From contig DTZC01000243.1 of NCBI GenBank assembly GCA_012961565.1, forward strand, positions 1 to 10,274: a stretch of 10,274 bases of DNA, written 5' to 3'. Both the position numbers and the translations under genes were made by a program. Numbering within the stretch: position 1 is the stretch's first letter; each line of letters starts with the position of its first letter. Source of the DNA: Dehalococcoidia bacterium. GTDB taxonomy: Bacteria; Chloroflexota; Dehalococcoidia; GIF9; UBA5629. Below are positions 1 to 7,615 of the stretch, piece after piece. Below the pieces are notes generated by a model. It had not been told where the DNA came from. It did no database searches and saw nothing but the letters and a program-made list of their open reading frames with translations.

Positions 1-2
1 AG

Positions 3-2225
3 CGGGACTTGAGCAAGTGTATCCTTTGTGCCAAGTGTATCCGAGCATGCCAAGAGCTGGTTGGTGAAGGCGCTATTGACTACTTGGGTCGGGGTTTTCT
101 GTCCAAACCAGCAACTGTTGGTGACCAGCCTTTAGAGAAGTCCGAGTGTACATTTTGCGGGACATGTGTAGCATTGTGTCCTACTGGTGCCATTATGGAA
201 AAAGAAAGAGTATATGGAGGGACAACCACAGCGACCGTCCGTACGATTTGCCCATTTTGTGGCTGTGGCTGTGGCATTTGCCTGGAGATAAAGAATAATC
301 GTCTAGTCCGCGTCAGACCTGATGAAGATAGTCCGCTCAACCGTGCCGCCCTTTGTGTTAGAGGGAGTTATGGTTGCGATTTTGTGCATAGCCCGGAGAG
401 ATTAGCTAGTCCTTTGGTGAAAGTGAATGGCAACTTCCAGGTCGTATCTTGGGATGAAGCTCTCAGTCTTGTAGCTGATAGGCTCAATAAGATAAAAGAC
501 AACTATGGTTCAAACAGTTTGGCTGTCTTGGGTTCATCAAAATGCACCAATGAAGAGAACTACCTGTTGCAAAGATTTGCTAGATGTGTCTTAGGCACCA
601 ACAACGTTGACAATGGGAGTCGGCTATACAATTCTGCAGCCTATAGCGGTCTCTGGGAAACAGTTGGCTTTCGGGGTGCCACAAGCTCCCTTGGCGGGTT
701 GGAAGAGTCTCAAGTGATATTGCTAATTGGTGCTAGTCCTGACTCTTCAGCCCCGCTGGTGAGCTACGCTATTAAGCGTGCCGTCAGGCGTAATCATGCC
801 AAGTTACTGGTAATAGACCCTAGAGAAACGAAGCTTGCTGCTCGGGCACACATTTGGCTGAAACCCAAAATCGGTACTGACCTAGCTCTCATAAATGGGG
901 TGGCTAAGGTAATCATTGACGAGGACTTATTTGATAGAGAGTACGTGACCGGGAAAACAGATAACTTTGAAGCTCTGGTCAAGGCTTTGGCGATGCACAC
1001 TTTGGAGCATGTGGAGCAAATCACAGGTGTCAGTAGCCAGAAGATACGCCATGCTGCTCAGCTCTTTGCCAGAATGTCTCCAGCTTCTATCGTGTTTGGT
1101 AATGGTGTCACTCAGCAGGTTAACGGGGCAGACACTGTGGCTGCTTTAGCCAATCTAGCACTATTGACCGGCAATATCAGAGATGGCGGCATTTGTGCAC
1201 TAGAGAGGGAAAACAATGCACGGGGCGCCTGTGATATGGGTACCCTACCAGATTTTCTGCCCGGTTATCAGTCTCTACAAGATAATCAGGCAAGGGCGAA
1301 ATTTGAGACTCGCTGGAAGTGCAGTTTACCTGTTGACACCGGGCTTTCTGCTCTGGAAATGGTCAGAGATGCCAGGGAAGGTAGAATAAAAGCTATGTAT
1401 ATCTTGGGTGAGAATCCAGCGGTGAGCTTTCCAAATTTGACTCTTATCAGGCAAGCCTTGGAATCGCTCGATTTTCTGGTGGTACAAGATATCTTCCTTA
1501 CTGAGACGGCAAAATTAGCGGACGTAGTCTTACCTGCTACGAGCTTTGCTGAAAAAGAGGGCACATTTACCAGCTTTGATGGCACCGTGCAGAGACTACG
1601 GAAGGCACTTGAGCCTTTTGGGGAAAGTCTCCCAGACTGGGAGATAATACTTCGGGTAGCCGAGAAGATGGGTTCTCCGATGCCATATTCCACTCCCGGT
1701 GAGGTGATGGAAGAGATTTCGGAATTGGTTCCTTCCTACCAGGGTGCCAGTCCTGGCGAACTAGAGAGAAAAGGTCGGCATTTTATCAAGGGGGGATTTC
1801 CTGATGGGCGCTGTCGTTTTATGCCGGTTGCGTACAAATCTTTGGGTGTAGATTCGAACAGCGAATTCCCATTCACTTTGCTGGCGGGAACCATTTTGTA
1901 CCGGTTTGGTACCGGTACTAGGAGCTCAAGGTCTTCGCGGTTAAGGAAATTTACCCCCGCTGCGTTTGTAGAAATCAGCAAGTCCGATGCCGAGAGTCTC
2001 AAAGTCAGTGACGGTGACATGGTCAAGGTAGCATCAGCGGTCGGTGAGCTGGCTGTGGCTGCCAAGATCACAGATATGCTTCCTCCAGGAGTGGTTTTCA
2101 TGCCAGTTTCATTCCCGGAGAGCCCGGCTAGTTGCCTATTTGATGTTGTTTTAGACCCGAGGACGAAAGTCCCGGCTCTGAAGACGTGTTCAGTAAGGCT
2201 GGAAAGGATTAATGGCCGTGGCTAA
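3..2225 (+). CDS. Formate dehydrogenase alpha-like (FdhA/NuoG-type) molybdopterin oxidoreductase, 5'-truncated, non-canonical active site
   Basis: The reading frame is open to the window edge (Arg-Asp precede the first TTG at 9), and RDLSKCILCAKC is internal family sequence, so the true N-terminus, expected to carry a [2Fe-2S] ferredoxin fold and a His/Cys cluster domain, lies upstream. Counting from the TTG at 9: two [4Fe-4S] motifs (C4, C7, C10, C14; C47, C50, C53, C57), then the molybdopterin Fe4S4 domain (C81, C84, C88, C116), the catalytic domain to about 610, and a dinucleotide-binding domain at about 618-735 (GTILYRFGTGTR). The fold and motifs match FdhA closely (GTNNV, TGN, NNARGACDMG). 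However, where E. coli FdhF has Sec140-His141, this protein has Tyr207-Asn208, and FdhF Arg333 aligns with Glu399. The codon is TAC, so recoding is excluded. It is therefore probably not a conventional formate dehydrogenase; it may act on another substrate or serve as a NuoG-like electron-wiring subunit. The stop overlaps the next gene by 14 bases. Family assignment is firm; the reaction is unknown. Confidence 0.9.
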   Translation, partial: RDLSKCILCAKCIRACQELVGEGAIDYLGRGFLSKPATVGDQPLEKSECTFCGTCVALCPTGAIMEKERVYGGTTTATVRTICPFCGCGCGICLEIKNNRLVRVRPDEDSPLNRAALCVRGSYGCDFVHSPERLASPLVKVNGNFQVVSWDEALSLVADRLNKIKDNYGSNSLAVLGSSKCTNEENYLLQRFARCVLGTNNVDNGSRLYNSAAYSGLWETVGFRGATSSLGGLEESQVILLIGASPDSSAPLVSYAIKRAVRRNHAKLLVIDPRETKLAARAHIWLKPKIGTDLALINGVAKVIIDEDLFDREYVTGKTDNFEALVKALAMHTLEHVEQITGVSSQKIRHAAQLFARMSPASIVFGNGVTQQVNGADTVAALANLALLTGNIRDGGICALERENNARGACDMGTLPDFLPGYQSLQDNQARAKFETRWKCSLPVDTGLSALEMVRDAREGRIKAMYILGENPAVSFPNLTLIRQALESLDFLVVQDIFLTETAKLADVVLPATSFAEKEGTFTSFDGTVQRLRKALEPFGESLPDWEIILRVAEKMGSPMPYSTPGEVMEEISELVPSYQGASPGELERKGRHFIKGGFPDGRCRFMPVAYKSLGVDSNSEFPFTLLAGTILYRFGTGTRSSRSSRLRKFTPAAFVEISKSDAESLKVSDGDMVKVASAVGELAVAAKITDMLPPGVVFMPVSFPESPASCLFDVVLDPRTKVPALKTCSVRLERINGRG

Positions 2226-2706
2226 GGTAGAGGTAAGACCCGAGCCTGACTTAACACGAATGAATGAGCTCATGACGGAGTATCAAGGTCAAAAATGGGC
2301 GTTGATACCACTCCTCCAGAGAATACAGGCAGAGTTTGGTTATATTCCTCCTGAGTCGGTGCATCTTATTGCCAGAACTCTAGGTTTGTTTCCAGCACAG
2401 GTACAGGGGGTGATCACATTTTATGCCCAGTTGTACACCAAGCCCCAGGGGCGAAAGGTTGTGCGGGTGTGTCGTGGAACCGCCTGCCATGTACGAGGTG
2501 GGAAAACGATATTGAAGTTGGTGAAGCAGTATCTGGGGATTGAGGAAGGTGAGACCACTCCCGATTACGAATATACTTTGGAAACGGTTGCTTGTATAGG
2601 GGTTTGTGCCTTGGCGCCCAATATAGTCATCGGTACGACAACCTACGGACATATGAATCCCAAGAAAGTGGCGCAGCTATTCGCAGACAGAAGAGGTATG
2701 GAGTAG
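2212..2706 (+). CDS. nuoE: NuoE-like [2Fe-2S] thioredoxin-fold subunit of an NAD(P)-linked oxidoreductase
   Basis: This 164-residue protein is the small [2Fe-2S] electron-transfer subunit found in complex I (NuoE), HydABC-type hydrogenases and soluble NAD-dependent formate dehydrogenases. It would pass electrons between the NuoF flavin site and the FdhA-like subunit in the cytoplasm. An N-terminal helical region (about 15-65, with LLQRIQAEFGYIP and VQGVITFYAQ) precedes the thioredoxin-like domain. The four cluster ligands are C87 and C92 (CRGTAC) and C128 and C132 (CIGVC), with normal spacing, and the length is typical. The ATG at 2212 lies inside the end of the upstream gene and follows an AAAGGA at 2203-2208, which indicates translational coupling. 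The stop is one base before the start of the next gene. The symbol reflects family only; hydC or fdsG-type names would be equally defensible. Confidence 0.95.
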   Translation: MAVAKVEVRPEPDLTRMNELMTEYQGQKWALIPLLQRIQAEFGYIPPESVHLIARTLGLFPAQVQGVITFYAQLYTKPQGRKVVRVCRGTACHVRGGKTILKLVKQYLGIEEGETTPDYEYTLETVACIGVCALAPNIVIGTTTYGHMNPKKVAQLFADRRGME

Positions 2707-2707
2707 T

Positions 2708-5700
2708 ATGACAGAAAGGAAGACTGTTTTTGTTTGCCAGGGCACGGGCTGTGTTTCCGGCGGTTCTGACGCTGTTTATGAGGCATTGAAGGCAGAAGTA
2801 GCGAAGCAGAAGTTAGTTGGTATTGAAGTCGATTTTACCGGCTGTCATGGTTTCTGTGAGCAGGGACCTAACGTCGTTATCGAACCAGAGGGGATTTTTT
2901 ATACTCATGTGGAGCCTGGTGATGCTTCAGAAATTGTCAGTTCTCACCTCAAGAACGGTAAGCCAGTGGACAGGCTCTTTTACCGGGACCCTGTGACAGG
3001 TCAGAGCATACCGTATTATTCGGAAATAAACTTCTATAAGAAGCAGCAACGTGTAATTTTGCGCAATTGCGGGCATATCAACCCAGAGAAAATTGACCAC
3101 TACATTGCTAGGGGGGGCTATAGGGCGCTCAGGAAAGCTCTCCTTATGGCACCTGAGGAGATCATTGAGGAAGTCAAGAAGTCTGGGTTACGTGGACGGG
3201 GAGGCGCCGGCTTCCCGACGGGTCGTAAGTGGGAGTTCTGTCGCAATTCACCTGGTGACATGAAGTATGTCATTTGTAATGCTGATGAAGGCGACCCCGG
3301 GGCATTCATGGACCGTTCCATTCTGGAAGCTGACCCTCATTCTGTGATCGAGGGGCTGACGATAGCTGGATATGCTATTGGGGCTAAAGAGGGTTATATA
3401 TATGTCCGTGCTGAATATCCACTTGCTGTGAAAAGGTTTTGTATTGCCTTGGAGCAAGCCAAAACGAAAGGTTTCCTCGGGGATAACATATTGGGCTCTA
3501 ACTTTTCCTTTACCATCCATGTGAAGGAAGGTGCTGGTGCCTTTGTCTGCGGTGAGGAAACTGCACTATTAGCTTCCATCGAGAGTAGGCGGGGTATGCC
3601 TCGTCCCCGCCCACCCTTCCCAGCACAGTCAGGTTTGGACGGAAAACCCAGTAATATCAATAATGTAAAGACGCTGGTAACGGTTCCGGTAATCATCGAT
3701 AAGGGTGCTGAGTGGTTTGCCAGTTTAGGTACGGATAAAAGCAAAGGGACTGCCGTCTTTGCTTTAACTGGGAAGATTGCCAATAGCGGTCTGGTTGAGG
3801 TGCCTATGGGGACACCTCTGTCAACCGTTATCTTTGATATCGGCGGTGGTATTCCCCGAGGCAAGAGGTTCAAGGCAGTGCAGACTGGTGGTCCATCAGG
3901 AGGGTGTATCCCGACACGGTTCATTGATAGTCCTGTTGATTATGAGTCCTTGGCCCAGTTGGGTTCTATCATGGGCTCTGGTGGCATGGTGGTTATGGAT
4001 GAAGCCACCTGCATGGTTGAGGTGGCTCGGTACTTCTTAAGTTTCACTCAGGCTGAGTCTTGTGGTAAGTGTGTCCCCTGCCGCTTAGGCACCAGACAGA
4101 TGCTGGAGATCTTGACCAGAATTACTCAAGGCAAGGGGCAAGACACAGATATAGATACTCTGCTTAATATTGCTAGGGCTGTGAAGGAGTGTTCGCTATG
4201 TGGCTTGGGTCAAACCTGTCCTAACCCTGTGCTAACAACGATAAACTATTTCCGGGATGAATATGAGGCTCACATAAAGGAGAAAAAGTGTCCCGCTGCT
4301 GTGTGCGATGCGTTGATGATCTCGCCATGCCAGCATACCTGCCCCGTGGGAATCAATATCCCTAAATATGTGGCGCATATTGCAGAAGGTGAGTACCTCG
4401 AGTCGATTGAGACTATCCGGGAGCGGAACCCGTTTCCAGCTATATGTGGACGCATCTGCCATCATCCGTGCGAAGGTAGATGTCGCCGAGGGGAACTTGA
4501 CGAACCTGTAGCCATTAGGTCACTTAAGCGATTCGTGTCAGATTGGTACTTTGACCATCTGGATGAGTTACCTCCACCACAGCCTTTCCCCAGAACTAAG
4601 CCTCAGAAGATAGCTGTTGTCGGTGCGGGCCCCACAGGTCTCAGCTGTGCCTATTATTTAGCTCAGATGGGCTATGGTGTCACTGTGTTCGAGGCCTTAC
4701 CTGTGGGTGGTGGGATGCTTTCAGTGGCAATACCTGAGTTCCGTCTACCACGCAGGGTTATTCAGCAGGAAATTGAGTACATCCATAGACGCGGTGTTGA
4801 CATAAAGTACAATACGCCTATTGGGGTGAACTATACTGTGGATGACCTGTTGAAGAAAGACGGTTTTGTAGCGGTATTTATCGCTGCCGGAGCACAGAGA
4901 AGCCAGCGGATAGGTATACCTGGTGAGCTGGAAGATGTTGAAGGTTTTCACTATGGTCTTAGGTTCCTGAGGGATGTCAGGGTGGGTAAGGAAGTCCGGA
5001 TCGGACGCAGGGTAGCGGTTATCGGGGGTGGTAATGTGGCGTTAGACGCTGCCCGCACCGCTCTCCGTCTTGGAGCTGATGAAGTCAACATCTTCTACCG
5101 GCGGTCACGTGAAGAAATGCCTGTGACCGAAGTGGAGTATGATGAGGCGATAGCTGAAGGCGTGAATATTAATTTCTTGGTCAGCCCGACGCGTATTGTA
5201 AATGATAATTGGAAAGTGGTCGGCTTGCAGTGTATTCGAATGGAACTGGGCGAAATGGATGCCAGTGGTCGTCGAAGACCTGTGCCAATTCCAGGTACGG
5301 AATTCTTTGCTGAAGCAGATACTGTCATTGCTGCTGTGGGTCAGGCCCCTGACCTTTCCTTTTTGCCGCCTGACAGTGCCTTGGAGCGGACACGCTGGGA
5401 GACTTTAGCTGTTGATGGTAACACTCTGGCTACTAATGTTCCAGGTGTCTTCGCCGGTGGCGATTTTGTCACCGGTCCGGGCATGGTCATAGATGCTATT
5501 GCTGCTGGTAGAAGAGGGGCTTTAGCCATAGATAAGTACATTAGGGCAGATGCCTCAAGAGTGGAAATGTATGACTTGAGGACTGAAGTTATTGCTGAGG
5601 CAGTCACAAGGATAGAGGAGGAAACATGGGAGGCGCAGCCTAGACTGGAGGTGCCACGGCTGCCTACCGAGCGCAGAAAGCAAAGCTTTGAGGAAATTGA

Positions 5701-5770
5701 GCTCAGCTTCTCAGAAGATAGGGCTAAGCAGGAAGCGAGGCGGTGTTTGAGGTGTGACCTGGAGAGATAA
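2708..5770 (+). CDS. NuoF-like NADH/FMN/FeS protein fused to a GltD/NfnB-like FAD-NAD(P)H oxidoreductase
   Basis: This 1020-residue protein joins two pyridine-nucleotide sites. Residues 5-90 are a thioredoxin-like [2Fe-2S] domain (C10, C15, C46, C50). Residues 110-520 are NuoF: NADH glycine loop GRGGAGFPTG at 163, FMN site NADEGDPGAF at 191, GAGAFVCGEETA at 275, and the [4Fe-4S] site C452, C455, C458 plus C498. HydB-type NuoF proteins would continue into a C-terminal ferredoxin; here a GltD-type unit follows. Its FeS cysteines are C528, C533, C541, C545, C580, C584, C588 and C592; an FAD Rossmann fold (GAGPTG, 639) and an NADP-type Rossmann fold (GGGNVALDAARTA, 773; FYRRSREEMP, 796) come next, with GGDF at 917 closing the FAD site. 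The paired arginines suggest NADPH. The cytoplasmic protein could move electrons between NAD(H), NADP(H), FeS partners and possibly ferredoxin, as in NfnAB or HydABC-type complexes; bifurcation is inferred. GGAG at 2700-2703 precedes the ATG. Confidence 0.93.
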   Translation: MTERKTVFVCQGTGCVSGGSDAVYEALKAEVAKQKLVGIEVDFTGCHGFCEQGPNVVIEPEGIFYTHVEPGDASEIVSSHLKNGKPVDRLFYRDPVTGQSIPYYSEINFYKKQQRVILRNCGHINPEKIDHYIARGGYRALRKALLMAPEEIIEEVKKSGLRGRGGAGFPTGRKWEFCRNSPGDMKYVICNADEGDPGAFMDRSILEADPHSVIEGLTIAGYAIGAKEGYIYVRAEYPLAVKRFCIALEQAKTKGFLGDNILGSNFSFTIHVKEGAGAFVCGEETALLASIESRRGMPRPRPPFPAQSGLDGKPSNINNVKTLVTVPVIIDKGAEWFASLGTDKSKGTAVFALTGKIANSGLVEVPMGTPLSTVIFDIGGGIPRGKRFKAVQTGGPSGGCIPTRFIDSPVDYESLAQLGSIMGSGGMVVMDEATCMVEVARYFLSFTQAESCGKCVPCRLGTRQMLEILTRITQGKGQDTDIDTLLNIARAVKECSLCGLGQTCPNPVLTTINYFRDEYEAHIKEKKCPAAVCDALMISPCQHTCPVGINIPKYVAHIAEGEYLESIETIRERNPFPAICGRICHHPCEGRCRRGELDEPVAIRSLKRFVSDWYFDHLDELPPPQPFPRTKPQKIAVVGAGPTGLSCAYYLAQMGYGVTVFEALPVGGGMLSVAIPEFRLPRRVIQQEIEYIHRRGVDIKYNTPIGVNYTVDDLLKKDGFVAVFIAAGAQRSQRIGIPGELEDVEGFHYGLRFLRDVRVGKEVRIGRRVAVIGGGNVALDAARTALRLGADEVNIFYRRSREEMPVTEVEYDEAIAEGVNINFLVSPTRIVNDNWKVVGLQCIRMELGEMDASGRRRPVPIPGTEFFAEADTVIAAVGQAPDLSFLPPDSALERTRWETLAVDGNTLATNVPGVFAGGDFVTGPGMVIDAIAAGRRGALAIDKYIRADASRVEMYDLRTEVIAEAVTRIEEETWEAQPRLEVPRLPTERRKQSFEEIELSFSEDRAKQEARRCLRCDLER

Positions 5771-5808
5771 TGGTTTAGAATGCTTTCGGGGTTGCCAGTT
5801 CGGTCAAT

Positions 5809-5814
5809 AGGAGG
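5809..5814 (+). promoter_or_regulatory. Ribosome binding site for metV
   Basis: A perfect AGGAGG lies 8 bases before the ATG at 5823 and only 2 bases before a GTG at 5817 in the same frame. The spacing favours the ATG. The strong site suggests metV is translated independently of the upstream gene, which ends 52 bases earlier. Confidence 0.8.
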
Positions 5815-5822
5815 ATGTGACC

Positions 5823-6467
5823 ATGAAATCTATCACTAAGCAGAAACCCTTTGACGAAATTGAAGAACAACTGGAAGGGTTAGACAGGATATATATTATC
5901 GGTTGTGGCACCTGTGCCACCATGACCAGGACTGGTGGCTGGGACCAGGTACTAAGTATGAAGGAACACTTGCAGGAGCATGGTAAAATGGTCACCGGAT
6001 GGACAGTTATTCCCACGGCTTGTGATGAGATGACTGAAACCTCGCTTAAGGAAAACGACGATGCTATTAGGAATTCGAATGGCATTGTGGTCATGTCCTG
6101 TGCTCTGGGTGTGCATAAAGTGAGCTGTTATATGGACAAACCAGTTGTTCCTGCGCTTGATACCCTTTTCATCGGGTTGGAGGATGAACCGGGCAATTTT
6201 CAAGAGGTCTGCGCTCAGTGTGGTCAGTGTGTCTTGGGTCAGACAGCTGGTATTTGTCCGTTGACAGCGTGTCACAAGGGATTGCTCAATGGTCCCTGTG
6301 GGGGTACCAATAAAGGCAAGTGCGAAGTTGATATAACCAAGGATTGCGCTTGGACACTGATATATCGGCGGCTGGAAGCGCAGGGGAGGCTCGATTTGAT
6401 GCGTAAATATCAGCCGCCCAAGAATTATCAGGTGGCACCGAGACCACGGCTGGTTAGAATTGCCTGA
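5823..6467 (+). CDS. metV: Methylenetetrahydrofolate reductase C-terminal/MetV-type iron-sulfur zinc subunit
   Basis: MetV is the small cysteine-rich partner of MetF in acetogen-type methylenetetrahydrofolate reductases; it holds FeS clusters and zinc and delivers electrons to the MetF flavin. The ATG at 5823 gives 214 residues. An N-terminal Rossmann-like half (about 20-125) carries GCGTCATMTRTGG with C28 and C31, plus C67 and C93. The C-terminal MTHFR_C domain (about 126-195) has the diagnostic cysteine run: CAQCGQC (C130, C133, C136), C145, C150, GPCGG (C159), C167 and C175, followed by CAWTLIYRRLEAQGRLD. This is the normal family layout. metF follows after 11 bases, the usual acetogen order. 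The upstream NuoF-GltD gene ends 52 bases away on the same strand, so the NAD(P)-linked complex is a plausible electron partner, by analogy with MetVF pairings with HdrABC or RnfC-like proteins in acetogens. Confidence 0.92.
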   Translation: MKSITKQKPFDEIEEQLEGLDRIYIIGCGTCATMTRTGGWDQVLSMKEHLQEHGKMVTGWTVIPTACDEMTETSLKENDDAIRNSNGIVVMSCALGVHKVSCYMDKPVVPALDTLFIGLEDEPGNFQEVCAQCGQCVLGQTAGICPLTACHKGLLNGPCGGTNKGKCEVDITKDCAWTLIYRRLEAQGRLDLMRKYQPPKNYQVAPRPRLVRIA

Positions 6468-6478
6468 GGGGGAAGGAT

Positions 6479-7363
6479 ATGGCGACACGCTTTAAAGAGG
6501 TTCTTAACTCTGGAAAGTTCATAGTAACAAGCGAGATTGGACCGCCTAAGGGGACAAATCTGGAGAAGATGTATCATCATATTGACTTGCTCCGGGACAA
6601 GGTAGTCGCCATGAATGTAACCGACCACCAAAGTTCAGTGATGCGCTTTCCTTCAATCGGTGGTTGTCTGGCTATCAAGGAACGGGGTGGTGAGCCAATA
6701 TTGCAGATGACCTGTCGTGACCGTAACCGTCTGGCGCTTCAAGCTGAATTGCTTTTTGCTTATACCAGAGGTATAAGGAATGTCCTGTGTCTTACCGGTG
6801 ATGCTGTGCCTGTGGGCGACCATAAGGAAGCTAAAGGCGTTTTCGACCTGGACTCAGTCCAACTGTTGAAGGCTATCCGGCAGTTGGAGGCAGGTAGAGA
6901 CCTTGGGGGTAATGAGCTTGATGGAACTGTCGAGTTCTGCGCTGGAGCTATAGTCACTCCCGAAGCTGATCCGATAGAGCCCCAGTTGGTTAAATTTGAG
7001 AAAAAAGTGGAGGCTGGAGCTGAGTTCTTTCAGACTCAGGCTATTTATGACTTGGACAATTTCAGCAAGTTCATGAAGTTCGCCCGGCAGTTTCCGGTCA
7101 AGATTCTAGCCGGGATAGTCTTGCTCACATCAGCTAGGATGGCAAAGTATATGACTGAGAATGTCCCCGGTATTTTTGTGCCTCAGAGCTTGATTGATGA
7201 GCTAGCGGCGGCTCCCAAGGGTGAAGCGGTGAACAAAGGCATTGAAATCGCAGGCAGGATGATTGCTGCCCTGAAGAAAGACTTCATTTGTGATGGCGTC
7301 CACGTTATGGCTATCGGCAGGGAAGAGCTAGTCCCTGAAATATTAACTGCTGCCGGGCTCTGA
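6479..7363 (+). CDS. metF: 5,10-methylenetetrahydrofolate reductase, MetF-type catalytic subunit
   Basis: MetF is a flavin-dependent TIM-barrel enzyme that converts methylene-tetrahydrofolate to methyl-tetrahydrofolate, the last step of the methyl branch of the Wood-Ljungdahl pathway and a supplier of methyl groups for methionine. The 294 residues match the short bacterial form. Visible family motifs are SEIGPPKG, whose E19 corresponds to the catalytic Glu28 of E. coli MetF; NVTDHQ at 46; TCRDRNR at 78; CLTGD, whose D108 corresponds to Asp120; QTQAIYD with Q187; and DGVHVMAIGRE near 272. The start at 6479 follows AGGGGGAAGGA after the metV stop. Because it is paired with metV, its reductant is likely not free NAD(P)H alone but electrons passed through MetV FeS centres. 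Nothing is missing from the active site, so methylene-THF reduction is the confident call; physiological direction and electron donor are open. Confidence 0.94.
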   Translation: MATRFKEVLNSGKFIVTSEIGPPKGTNLEKMYHHIDLLRDKVVAMNVTDHQSSVMRFPSIGGCLAIKERGGEPILQMTCRDRNRLALQAELLFAYTRGIRNVLCLTGDAVPVGDHKEAKGVFDLDSVQLLKAIRQLEAGRDLGGNELDGTVEFCAGAIVTPEADPIEPQLVKFEKKVEAGAEFFQTQAIYDLDNFSKFMKFARQFPVKILAGIVLLTSARMAKYMTENVPGIFVPQSLIDELAAAPKGEAVNKGIEIAGRMIAALKKDFICDGVHVMAIGREELVPEILTAAGL

Positions 7364-7615
7364 TTAGCCGCTGTGCTCTCATAGAGGTTTTACCTAATTT
7401 TCTGTTATTCCAGCCGGGAGAGAAGGACAGTCATAGTATTGGTGTGGCACGGTGATGAAACAATTTGTTTTCGCTACTGGGGGGCAGAAAAAATCTCTAT
7501 CGTATCTACTCACCTCGACTGATACACTAGGCAAGGTAGACAGGGTCAGGCTGGTTAACTTCTGATATGTCCGGTGATTTGCTACAATTACCACCGGTAT
7601 TTATTTGTGGGACAT
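7364..7615 (+). other. Non-coding spacer between metF and the zinc-ribbon gene
   Basis: These 252 bases hold no convincing gene. There is no strong terminator after metF; a CTCT/AGAG 4-bp stem near 7376-7386 is followed by GTTTT but is too weak to call. A 36-codon frame at 7455-7565 has no ribosome binding site and is not supported. The 3' end contains a promoter-like TACAAT and a 6-bp inverted repeat. The spacer marks the likely end of the metVF transcription unit. Confidence 0.55.
7571..7597 (+). promoter_or_regulatory. Putative promoter -10 region within a small inverted repeat
   Basis: TACAAT at 7583-7588 resembles a -10 box. It lies inside an inverted repeat made of CCGGTG (7571-7576) and CACCGG (7592-7597). 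The -35 candidate at 7560-7565 (TTCTGA) is poor. A start near 7595 would leave a leader of about 20 bases to the ATG at 7616. An operator overlapping the promoter is one reading; chance is another. Confidence 0.25.

Noticed and set aside
9..11. TTG as the start codon of the FdhA-like gene
   Set aside because: The frame is open upstream and the sequence around it is internal ferredoxin-domain sequence (RDLSKCILC), so the gene is truncated by the window edge.
627..632. Selenocysteine at the FdhA-like active site
   Set aside because: The codons are TAC AAT (Tyr-Asn), so there is no in-frame TGA to recode.
3394..3924. Long minus-strand open frame inside the NuoF region, and similar antisense frames across the window
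   Set aside because: The opposite strand codes for well-conserved enzymes; the antisense translations show no family motifs and are shadows of the codon pattern.
5817..5819. GTG start for metV
   Set aside because: It lies only 2 bases from the AGGAGG; the ATG at 5823 has ideal spacing.
7376..7391. CTCT/AGAG stem followed by GTTTT as a metF terminator
   Set aside because: The stem is only 4 bp and the U-run is short and interrupted.
7455..7565. A 36-codon frame beginning MKQFVFATGG in the spacer after metF
   Set aside because: It has no ribosome binding site, no recognisable motif and overlaps the presumed promoter region; the length is compatible with chance.
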